Assembly: GCA_964398915.1 (NCBI GenBank)
Contig: CAYNOR010000015.1
Location: 1 to 47,430 of the forward strand
DNA from: Tichowtungia sp964398915
GTDB lineage: Bacteria; Verrucomicrobiota; Kiritimatiellia; Kiritimatiellales; Tichowtungiaceae
Length of the DNA stretch: 47,430 nucleotides
Direction: 5' to 3'
Shown: in pieces, positions 40,421 through 47,430 of the stretch
Layout: every line of letters begins with the position of its first letter
How positions within the stretch are numbered: the first letter of the stretch is position 1
The notes under the pieces: generated by a model
What the model saw: only the letters and a program-made list of their open reading frames with translations
What the model was told of the DNA's origin: nothing
Databases searched by the model: none
Made by a program: the position numbers and the translations under genes

Positions 40421-41218
40421 ATGAAGAAGTCGAAGAAAATTATGCTGATTGCAGTCGGAGTCGTTTTGCTTCTGGTGGTCGTGCTGATGCTCTCCCTCGG
40501 GCAGATTATCAAAGCGGGCGTAAATACTGCCGGGCCGAGACTGGCCAAAGTTCCCGTTCACCTGAACAGTGTCGTCGTGAATCCGTTGACCGGTATGGTA
40601 CGAATCAAAGGACTGGTCGTAGGGAATCCAGAAGGATTCAACACACCGAGCGCCATGGAACTGAACGACTTCAAGTTGAATATTAAAATGTCTTCTTTGT
40701 TTTCCAAAGCCATCGTCATTGAAGAAATCCTGATCGACGCACCGCAGATCACCTACGAAAAAAGTCTCAAATCCAGCAACCTGAGTACCTTGCAGGCGAA
40801 TCTGGCGCCCAAAGATGCCGCCGCTCCGAAGACCGAACCCTCTCCAGACGCCAAGCCTGCTGAAAAGAAGGCTGCTAAGAAAGTCATCATCGAAGACTTC
40901 CAGCTCAACGGCGCCAAAGTGCATGTCACCATCACCGCGCTGGGCGGAAAAAAAATGACGTTGCCGCTGCCTGATATTCACATGAAAGACATCGGCAAAG
41001 ACTCTGGCGGAGCCAATCCGGCGGAAGTTATTTCCGAAGTATTCGACTCCATCAGTAAGGCCGTGATAGGGGCCGTTTCTTCTGCCGGCGACATTGCCGG
41101 CGACGCGCTCAAAAATGTCGGCGGAGCCGCCTCTGACGCCGCCAAGGGTGCCACAGATGCCGCTAAAGGCGCAGCCGACTCCATCAAGAAGGGCCTTGGC
41201 GGACTGCTGGGAAAATAG
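40421..41218 (+). CDS. AsmA-like membrane-anchored protein
   Basis: 265 residues behind AAAGGACG. One N-terminal membrane helix, then VHLNSVVVNPLTGMVRIKGLVVGNPEGF and FKLNIKMSSLFSKAIVIEEILIDAPQI, the beta pattern of AsmA/DUF748 proteins (truncated relative to AsmA). An Ala/Pro/Lys linker follows, and the last 60 residues are an Ala/Gly/Lys-rich amphipathic helix. Likely envelope lipid transport or maintenance. Confidence 0.7.
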   Translation: MKKSKKIMLIAVGVVLLLVVVLMLSLGQIIKAGVNTAGPRLAKVPVHLNSVVVNPLTGMVRIKGLVVGNPEGFNTPSAMELNDFKLNIKMSSLFSKAIVIEEILIDAPQITYEKSLKSSNLSTLQANLAPKDAAAPKTEPSPDAKPAEKKAAKKVIIEDFQLNGAKVHVTITALGGKKMTLPLPDIHMKDIGKDSGGANPAEVISEVFDSISKAVIGAVSSAGDIAGDALKNVGGAASDAAKGATDAAKGAADSIKKGLGGLLGK

Positions 41219-41288
41219 AGCGTAATTCGTAACAAATAATGCGTAATCGGAGGGGTCTCCGGTTGCGCATTTTTATTCCCCGCAGGAA

Positions 41289-42203
41289 TCAGGCGTAACC
41301 GAGTTTCTTGAGAATCCAGAAGTTCTTGCGCCAGTTCGGCTCAACCTTTACCCAGAGCGTCAGCCGAACCGGCAACCCGTACATTTCCGCGAGCTCTTTT
41401 TCGGCGTAGTGTTTCACCGATTTAAGCAGACGTCCTTTTTCGCCGATAACAATGCCCTTCTGGGAGTGGCGCTCGATATAAATATCCGCATCGACCTTCC
41501 ACTCGGTTTCGCCTTCATGGATCGTCTCAACCCAAACAGCAAGACAGTGAGGCAGTTCATCATGCAACCGTTCGAAAAGTTTTTCACGGATTACATCGGC
41601 CATATTCAGCTTGCGCGGATAGTCGGTCAGAATATCTTCCGGAAACAACGGCGGCCCTTCCGGGACCATAGTGAACAGTGCCGCGGTCAACCCGGGCAGC
41701 CCGCCGCCTGTCAGTGCCGAGCCTTCGATCCAGACCGGCTGAACCGTTGTATTTTTCTCCGCCGCGATTTCTTTCCAAAGCATTTTGTAAGTTTCAACAA
41801 ATGAGGTGCCGAGATCCGTTTTGTTCAATAAAATCAGACAGGGCGTTGCTTCGGTTGCAAGACGGCGCATCCATCCGTCATCTTCCTGCCAGGGCTTACT
41901 GGAGGCGTCCAGCACCAGCAGAACCGCATCGGCTCCGTTCACTGAAGAACGCGCCATCTTGTTGAGATTCTTACCCAGCTCGCCTTGCGCCTTATGCACG
42001 CCCGGCGTATCAAGAAAAACAAGCTGCCCGCGCTCCTCGGTCAGGATCGCACGGATGATATTGCGCGTTGTCTGCACGGTATCGCTGACGATACTGACTT
42101 TTTCACCCACCATCGCATTAAGCAGTGTCGATTTACCGACATTGGTACGTCCGACAACCGCCACCACACCCGCACGAGATTCACTATTAATCATTTCGCT
42201 CAT
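41289..42203 (-). CDS. era: GTPase Era
   Basis: 304 residues from MSEMINSESRAG at 42203; the longer open frame to 42440 overlaps the next gene's promoter. G1 GRTNVGKST, G2 SDTVQTTRN, G3 DTPGVH, G4 NKTD, then the C-terminal KH domain (IVIGEKGRLLKSV). Binds 16S rRNA 3' end and helps 30S assembly. Confidence 0.95.
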   Translation of the reverse strand: MSEMINSESRAGVVAVVGRTNVGKSTLLNAMVGEKVSIVSDTVQTTRNIIRAILTEERGQLVFLDTPGVHKAQGELGKNLNKMARSSVNGADAVLLVLDASSKPWQEDDGWMRRLATEATPCLILLNKTDLGTSFVETYKMLWKEIAAEKNTTVQPVWIEGSALTGGGLPGLTAALFTMVPEGPPLFPEDILTDYPRKLNMADVIREKLFERLHDELPHCLAVWVETIHEGETEWKVDADIYIERHSQKGIVIGEKGRLLKSVKHYAEKELAEMYGLPVRLTLWVKVEPNWRKNFWILKKLGYA

Positions 42204-42354
42204 ATTTTTCCAAAGTCCGGAAAGATAAGAGCCGTTTTCCCAGAACAATGAAACCTTTTTCTCCGGCCGCCGACAGAAACCGACCAGCAGACTCTGGACA
42301 TTTTGCTGGCAAATCCGCAGGATGAAAACACTAATATGATCGAAAGGCTCCGCC

Positions 42355-43899
42355 ATGCATCGTCTAAGTCTTGCCCTGTTTCTTGCCGTCTTCTGTGCCT
42401 TCACGGCTTTCGCCGCCGTAAACCCCGCCGGAGTTTTCACCGATTATACCGTACTGCAGCAAAATGACCCGGTACGTATCTGGGGAACTGCGGCTGCCGG
42501 TGAAAAAGTCAACGTCAAGTTCGCAGACCAGACGCTGGAAACTTCAGCCGACGCAAAAGGCAACTGGATGGTGACCCTCAAAAAAATGCCCGCCTGTGCA
42601 GAAGGCCGCCCGCTGATTTTCCAAGGCTCGGAAACACCGTCACCGGTTGCACTAAAAGAGGTTCTCGTTGGCGAAGTCTGGCTTGCCGGCGGTCAGTCCA
42701 ACATGCATACCACCATGGACTACTATAAAAAGACCGCTCAAAAAGACATCGACAGCGCTAATGATCCACTGCTGCGCATGATCACTATTCCAAAAAAAGC
42801 TTTTGTAGAAGAAAAAACCGCCTCACCAAGCTGGCAGGCCACGACCCCTCAAAATGTGACTGCATTTTCGGCCAGCGGCTATTATTTTGCAAAAAATCTG
42901 CGCGAAACACTGAAGGTTCCGGTCGGTATCGTAGCCTGCTCTGTCGGCGGAACCCCGGCAGAATCATGGATGAGCCGGAAAACACTGGAAAGCTCCCCGG
43001 ATCTGAAACGCATTCTCGACGGATATGAAGCCATTTACCGGAAAAACTTTGCAGACGACGCCGACTACCTAAATAAACTGGAAGAAGAAAAACAGGTTGC
43101 GACGAAAACCGGGCGCAAACCGGCTGATCCGATGGGCCCGCGAAATGTCAGACGTCCGTACGGCCTGCACGAAAATATGCTGACACAGACCATCCCCTAT
43201 ACGGTCAAAGGGGTCATCTGGTATCAGGGTGAAAATAATGCCAACACCCAATCCGGCTTTCACTACCGGACTGTCTTCCCGGCGCTCATCCAAGAGTGGC
43301 GCGAAGAGTTCCAGAACAAAGACCTGCCGTTCCTTTTCGTTCAGCTGGCCAGCTTTGGCCCCGTTGCGAATGAGAGCCCCCTCTGGCCGGAACTGCGCGA
43401 ATCACAAAGCTGGACCGAAGATCACGTGGAAAACACCGGCATGATTGTTCTGACCGACGGCGGCGAGATTGACAATATTCATCCGCATTCGAAAGACAAA
43501 GTCGGCTACCGCCTGTCACTGCTCGCCCGCAATATAGTTTACGGCGAAAACAAACTGATCTGCCGCGGCCCGCGACTGAACGATGCAGAGCGAAAAGACG
43601 GCGCAATCGAACTTTCCTTCAAAGACACCGGCTCGGGACTCGTGCTGAAACCCGAAGCCGTCAGCGCCTTTGAAATCTGCGGCAAAGACGGAATTTTTGT
43701 TCCGGCCAAAGCCGAATGCGTTGAGGGAAAAATCGTCGTTTCTTCCGAGAACGTAAAAGATCCTCAAGAAGTCCGCTACAGCTGGAAAAATTGGGTTGTC
43801 CCGACCCTGTTTAACGTCGAAGGACTGCCCGCCGCGCCGTTCCGCACCGACGACTTCCCGCCAGCAACCAAAGACCGCTTTTATCTCGACGGAAAATAA
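42355..43899 (+). CDS. Sialate O-acetylesterase (SGNH family), secreted
   Basis: 514 residues with a signal peptide (LALFLAVFCAFTAFA). GQSNM (block I Ser), GGTPAESW and WYQGENN are SGNH-type, and IHPHSKDKVGYRL holds the catalytic Asp/His-type end. The N-terminal Ig-like part (DYTVLQQNDPVRIWGTA) is typical for the family. Removes O-acetyl groups from sialic acid or similar sugars; common in mucin- and polysaccharide-degrading PVC bacteria. Confidence 0.92.
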   Translation: MHRLSLALFLAVFCAFTAFAAVNPAGVFTDYTVLQQNDPVRIWGTAAAGEKVNVKFADQTLETSADAKGNWMVTLKKMPACAEGRPLIFQGSETPSPVALKEVLVGEVWLAGGQSNMHTTMDYYKKTAQKDIDSANDPLLRMITIPKKAFVEEKTASPSWQATTPQNVTAFSASGYYFAKNLRETLKVPVGIVACSVGGTPAESWMSRKTLESSPDLKRILDGYEAIYRKNFADDADYLNKLEEEKQVATKTGRKPADPMGPRNVRRPYGLHENMLTQTIPYTVKGVIWYQGENNANTQSGFHYRTVFPALIQEWREEFQNKDLPFLFVQLASFGPVANESPLWPELRESQSWTEDHVENTGMIVLTDGGEIDNIHPHSKDKVGYRLSLLARNIVYGENKLICRGPRLNDAERKDGAIELSFKDTGSGLVLKPEAVSAFEICGKDGIFVPAKAECVEGKIVVSSENVKDPQEVRYSWKNWVVPTLFNVEGLPAAPFRTDDFPPATKDRFYLDGK

Positions 43900-43928
43900 C
43901 CATATTCTGACGTGCCGCCTCGCACCGT

Positions 43929-44978
43929 TTACATAAACTTATAAACCGTCTGTGACCGGAAGGGGCTCCCCGGTCGCAGAATGGCATCCGGGAATTGCGG
44001 CTGGTTCGGTGAATCAGGATAGTGCTGCGTTTCAAGACAGAACCCGCCGCGCCGGACATACCTACATCCGCCTTTACCCCTGAGCGTTCCATCGAGAAAG
44101 TTACCCGTGTAAAACTGTACGCCCGGCTCCGTGGTATAAACCTCCATCATGCGTCCGCTGGCCGGATCTTCGGCCCGGGCCGCGAGGCTCAGTTCGCCGG
44201 CGTATTTTTTATTCAGGCAGAAGTTGTGGTCGTACCCGTTACCAAACCGGATTTGCTCATGATCGGAATCAATCCGTGCACCGATCGTGTGCGACGTGCG
44301 GAAATCAAACGGCGTTCCGGCCACCGGAACTTCTTTCCCGTACGGAATAGCCGTTTCATCCGTCGGCAAAAAAGTGTCGGCCTTGATCATCATGCGCTGG
44401 CTGCCGACAAATCCGGCATTGTGTCCGGCCAGATTAAAGTAGGAATGGTTCGTAATATTGTACGGAGTCGCCCGGGTTGTTTCCGCAGCATAGTCGATTT
44501 GCAGCTCATTATCTTCAGTCAGCGTATAGGTCATCACCGTTTTAACTTCGCCGGGAAATCCTTCTTCGCCATCAGCGCTTACATAGGTCATCCGGATCGC
44601 ATTGTTTTTTTTAAGTATCTCGGTATCCCAGACGGCCTTGTCAAACCCGCGCAATCCGCCATGCAATGTATTCAGCCCGTTGTTTACAGCCAGCTGATAG
44701 TCTCTGCCCTCGAGCGTGAATCTGCCGGCTCTGATCCGGTTGGCGAAGCGTCCAACGGCAGCGCCGAAATACGGCGTCGCCTGCACATACTCGGCCGCCG
44801 TGTCGTGGCCTAGAACAATATCCGCAATATTGCCGGTTCGGTCCGGCGTCTCCAGCGAAACAATCGTCCCGCCGTGATTCATGACGCAAGCTTTCAGTCC
44901 GTTGCTGTTGGTCAGCGTAAACAAAGCAACACCTTCACCGAACGGACTTTCACCAAACGCTTTCTTCTGTACAGGCAT
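43929..44978 (-). CDS. galM: Aldose 1-epimerase
   Basis: 349 residues behind GGAGGTAGG. NRIRAGRFTLEG, NHSYFNLAGH (catalytic His), YDHNFCLN and EVYTTEPGVQFYTGN (catalytic Glu) are the GalM motifs. Interconverts alpha and beta hexoses. Convergent with the esterase gene. Confidence 0.95.
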   Translation of the reverse strand: MPVQKKAFGESPFGEGVALFTLTNSNGLKACVMNHGGTIVSLETPDRTGNIADIVLGHDTAAEYVQATPYFGAAVGRFANRIRAGRFTLEGRDYQLAVNNGLNTLHGGLRGFDKAVWDTEILKKNNAIRMTYVSADGEEGFPGEVKTVMTYTLTEDNELQIDYAAETTRATPYNITNHSYFNLAGHNAGFVGSQRMMIKADTFLPTDETAIPYGKEVPVAGTPFDFRTSHTIGARIDSDHEQIRFGNGYDHNFCLNKKYAGELSLAARAEDPASGRMMEVYTTEPGVQFYTGNFLDGTLRGKGGCRYVRRGGFCLETQHYPDSPNQPQFPDAILRPGSPFRSQTVYKFM

Positions 44979-45011
44979 CCCTACCTCCGGTTGAAATTGA
45001 AAGCATGGAAT

Positions 45012-45422
45012 CTAGCGAATGACAGGGGCGATTCCGATAAAAAAGGCGCAGCAGACTGCGAAGCGAATGACGGGGCACCCCCCCGCGAGCTGATAGGGTG
45101 ACACGGATTGCACGGAGGATGAGACGGAAGAGAAGCGACCGAGGGAGTCGTAACCGTAGGTTACGGTTTGAGGTTCGGAGTTTGTGGTTTGAAGCGAATA
45201 AGCAGCGGAACGGCCAAAGGAGTCATACGAGCGAGCAATGTCGAAGGATGCGAGCTGCGTTTCGTTCGTCAACTGCAGAGGGTCGCTGCAGGCGAAGGTG
45301 TTGGTGCCGGAGGCATCAATGACCTGTGTTTTCTGGCCGAGGCGGTTGTAAAAATGTACGGATGTGCTCACTGACCCGTTTCTCTCAAATTCAACTCTCG
45401 GTTTTCTGGCCATGCAAAGCAT
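45012..45422 (-). pseudogene. Rhs/YD-repeat protein fragment
   Basis: About 136 codons. FYNRLGQKTQVIDASGTNTFAC, LTNETQ, YDSFGR, TYGYDSLGRFSSV are YD repeats. No start in the usual sense and no core domain; the end is abrupt (CPVIRFAVCCAFFIG). It is a displaced middle piece of an Rhs gene. Confidence 0.75.
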
Positions 45423-45755
45423 GGAAACAGAAAGCAGTTCGAGATCAACCCTTAAAATAATTAATTAGGCGGACTGATAACCATATAGAGGTTCTTTGAA
45501 ATAAGCTTCGGTCGGATGCAGAATACTCTTTCGAGTAACAACAAACGAAAGGAGTAGGCGACGAGCGGGTACAAACGGTTTTCTGGTCCTGTAAAGGATG
45601 TGGATTCGGGCAATAGAATCGCCTCGGCGGTTCGCCTGAATCTGAGAGCCAGATGGGTGACTGAAACAACCGCAGAAGAAGACCATGGTACGGAACGCAA
45701 GGTTGAGGCGACGGTTGATCCCGATTAAAACAAGGAGTAAAAGGAAGCCGCTTAC
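45423..45755. other. Gene-free stretch beside the Rhs fragment
   Basis: No supported coding frame; all six frames are short. Possibly decayed Rhs sequence. Confidence 0.4.
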
Positions 45756-46358
45756 TCAGCGGAATGGAAGGGTATTTTGTATTTGACCGGAACCTCTAAT
45801 GGGTGACACCTTTCTTTCGACTATTATTAAAATCAAGTTCTGTAAATATACTGCAGTTTCGGACATTTTTTCGGGAAACTTTAGCGTAAAACGAACAGCC
45901 TCTAAACAGCACATGGCCTCTACTCGCCGCTCGAGCGACTGATCTCGGAATATTTTTTTATAGGAAATCCGTTTAGCTATCCTAATGCGCACAGCTTCTC
46001 GAACTAACATGGAGGCATATAATGGGACTCTGATATCCTCTGGATACAAACAAAGTCTGTTATAAATGAAACTACAAAATCCTTCATCAATACAACAGAA
46101 CCCCTTTGTTAGTCTTACGGGAAAAATGCCATTAATGTTTTTTTGTAAGACATGGAACCGGCGAACATCATGCCTTTCAATAAAATCAATTGCTTTTTTG
46201 GTTTGAGATAAAAAAGACGAATCGCTTCTCAATAGAACAAGTATTAAAAAACCCTTATATTCAGTCGCCAGCTCACTATTCCAAAAGATTAATCCGATCA
46301 GCTTTGATGACATTTTATATATAAACCATCCGCATTCATTTCTTAAATATTTTTTCAT
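45756..46358 (-). CDS. Unknown protein downstream of the Rhs tip (possible immunity protein)
   Basis: About 200 residues from MKKYLRNECGWFIYK at 46358; no ribosome site seen. Helical, AT-rich, Ile/Leu rich. Its last 18 codons lie within the left inverted repeat, so the natural C-terminus may have been replaced. Position after an Rhs C-terminal tip suggests immunity, but no family is recognised. Confidence 0.5.
   Translation of the reverse strand: MKKYLRNECGWFIYKMSSKLIGLIFWNSELATEYKGFLILVLLRSDSSFLSQTKKAIDFIERHDVRRFHVLQKNINGIFPVRLTKGFCCIDEGFCSFIYNRLCLYPEDIRVPLYASMLVREAVRIRIAKRISYKKIFRDQSLERRVEAMCCLEAVRFTLKFPEKMSETAVYLQNLILIIVERKVSPIRGSGQIQNTLPFR
45761..45813 (+). repeat. 53-bp inverted repeat, left copy
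   Basis: Starts ggaatggaagggtatttt and ends gggtgacaccttt. It is the reverse complement of 47378-47430 with one mismatch. Confidence 0.95.
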
Positions 46359-46506
46359 GGGGGGAGGTATTTCTAATAATTGCAATATTTACAGCGGTCA
46401 ATAATGAGTAGCCTCTTGCATCTGTCTCTCTTTACAGCAATACGAAAGAGCATTCTGACTGCTTATCATCAAGCTCGGTTGCACCGCCGTCGAGCAAATC
46501 TTCTTT

Positions 46507-47388
46507 TTATTTCTTGCATGAAGGTGGCTGGATAGGGCCTATAAAGTTTGGGTCTCCGGGTTTTGGGGTAGGGAAACTTGGAAGCGTAAGATCAATTAGG
46601 TCTCTTGGAATTTCGGCAGAACCAGCGGTTTGTGGAGTAAGTACCAAAATAATAATTACGGCTGCTGTCGACGCCACTTTCGCCGTATGCTCTGCTATTT
46701 TTCTTATAATTTCTGCCGTTGATTTAGTCTCTATTGCCGGAGGAACTACCGGTATTGACCCTGGGTTTAGAGTCGCTACTATCTCCACCACAACAGCCGC
46801 AACCGCACCTTTTACAGTCAACCCCATCGGATCAACAAAGTTGACTGGATTGTTTCCGCAAAAAACATACAGGTTCAGCCCGCCCTTTTCTCCCAACGGG
46901 TCTTTTGAGAGCCACCGCCCATTTTCAGGGTTGTAGTATCTGAAGCCGTAATAGGAAAGGCCGGTTTCGGAATCGAGATATTTGGTTGAGAAGCGGCAAG
47001 AGAAGGCGTTAGGCATTAGGCCTGAGGCTGTCGTGATGTTTCCGTACGGGTCGTATTCAAAGTGCGCGACAATGGTGCCGTTGGTGGAGACGTAGTCGGT
47101 GACGTTTCCATTAGCGTCAAAGCAAGGGAAGAAGGCCTTAGGCTCTAGGCTTTGGGCTTTAGAAACAACACCGAGAAGTCCGCCGACACCGCCCGCTCCC
47201 TGTAACGTTTGGGATAAGTCCAGACCCCACACGTAGAAATTGGTTAATACGTTGTTGGTTGATTGGGAGATTTCGGAAATCAGGTTCCAATTGTCATAAA
47301 CAAATCGGGTCGTGTTAGTGGCGTTGACTGTTTTTTCAAAGCGACGGCCTTGATAGTCGTATTTGAACGCAACGGAAAAAGGTGTCAC
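46507..47388 (-). CDS. Rhs core C-terminal part with variable tip
   Basis: 293 codons, from GTG at 47388 inside the right inverted repeat; an in-frame stop lies just upstream, so the large N-terminal part is missing here. FKYDYQGRRFEK, YDPYGNI, SCRFSTKYLDSETGLSYYGFRYYNPENGRWLSKDPLGEKGG is the Rhs core ending (cleavage-like site DPLG). The tip (about 110 residues) has a hydrophobic helix and a Pro-rich end PSFPTPKPGDPNFIGP; no known toxin domain seen. Confidence 0.8.
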   Translation of the reverse strand: MTPFSVAFKYDYQGRRFEKTVNATNTTRFVYDNWNLISEISQSTNNVLTNFYVWGLDLSQTLQGAGGVGGLLGVVSKAQSLEPKAFFPCFDANGNVTDYVSTNGTIVAHFEYDPYGNITTASGLMPNAFSCRFSTKYLDSETGLSYYGFRYYNPENGRWLSKDPLGEKGGLNLYVFCGNNPVNFVDPMGLTVKGAVAAVVVEIVATLNPGSIPVVPPAIETKSTAEIIRKIAEHTAKVASTAAVIIILVLTPQTAGSAEIPRDLIDLTLPSFPTPKPGDPNFIGPIQPPSCKK

Positions 47389-47430
47389 CCATTAGAGGTT
47401 CCGGTCAAATACAAAATACCCCTCCATTCC
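47378..47430 (-). repeat. 53-bp inverted repeat, right copy
   Basis: Reverse complement of the left copy with one mismatch; it reaches the window end and may extend further. Confidence 0.95.

Noticed and set aside
42203..42440. 79-residue N-terminal extension of Era
   Set aside because: Era starts just before GVVAVVGRTNVGKS; the extension overlaps the start of the esterase gene on the other strand and has no family match.

Overview
The window looks like a chromosomal piece (GC roughly 55%) of a PVC-group bacterium, most likely Kiritimatiellota or Verrucomicrobiota. This rests on gene flavour only: an Akkermansia-type (Amuc_1098-like) secretin, a very large secreted lamin-tail/phospholipase-D protein, ThrH, Rhs pieces and a sialate O-acetylesterase. 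No rRNA is present, so the assignment is inference.

Layout. 0-10.5 kb is core: a tRNA-Thr 3' remnant, tRNA-Ser(CGA), secretin, secreted PLD/lamin-tail protein, a zinc-ribbon/EIIA fusion with thrH, and a DEAD-box helicase with a clear terminator. 10.5-30.7 kb is an accessory island of about 20 kb: AAA/DUF4143 ATPase, Fic protein, DEDDh exonuclease, two PD-(D/E)XK nucleases, an HNH nuclease, UDG-fold/DUF1643-like proteins, Sel1 lipoprotein, PIN toxin with antitoxin, RhuM-like protein, HigBA-like pair, a WYL regulator and many small unknown genes. 30.7-45 kb is core again: lplA, pseudouridine synthase, hipBA, leuS, ABC-F ATPase, lipoprotein, AsmA-like protein, era, sialate O-acetylesterase, galM. 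45-47.4 kb holds Rhs pieces and a segment bounded by 53-bp inverted repeats.

The most interesting part is how the island is built. Fourteen copies of one promoter architecture recur, on both strands and always reading in the direction of the gene or gene remnant behind it: RGAC-N7-GTCY, 11-13 bp (usually 12), then a TAnnnT -10 box. At unit junctions, the ends of neighbouring genes are duplicated: the WYL gene 5' end occurs three times, the PD-(D/E)XK gene 5' end three times, the exonuclease 3' end twice, a ClpB 3' end twice, and a small gene plus divergent promoter twice with a different payload gene after the start codon. The 5' remnants keep promoter and start codon, and several are coupled by ATGA overlap to the following payload gene. 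I read this as serial insertion or swapping of single genes at gene ends, forming an array of probable defence or toxin-antitoxin modules under one shared operator. The WYL protein, which has the same operator at its own promoter, is the best candidate regulator. No integrase, attC site or CRISPR was seen, and the only transposase trace is a decayed IS4-like fragment.
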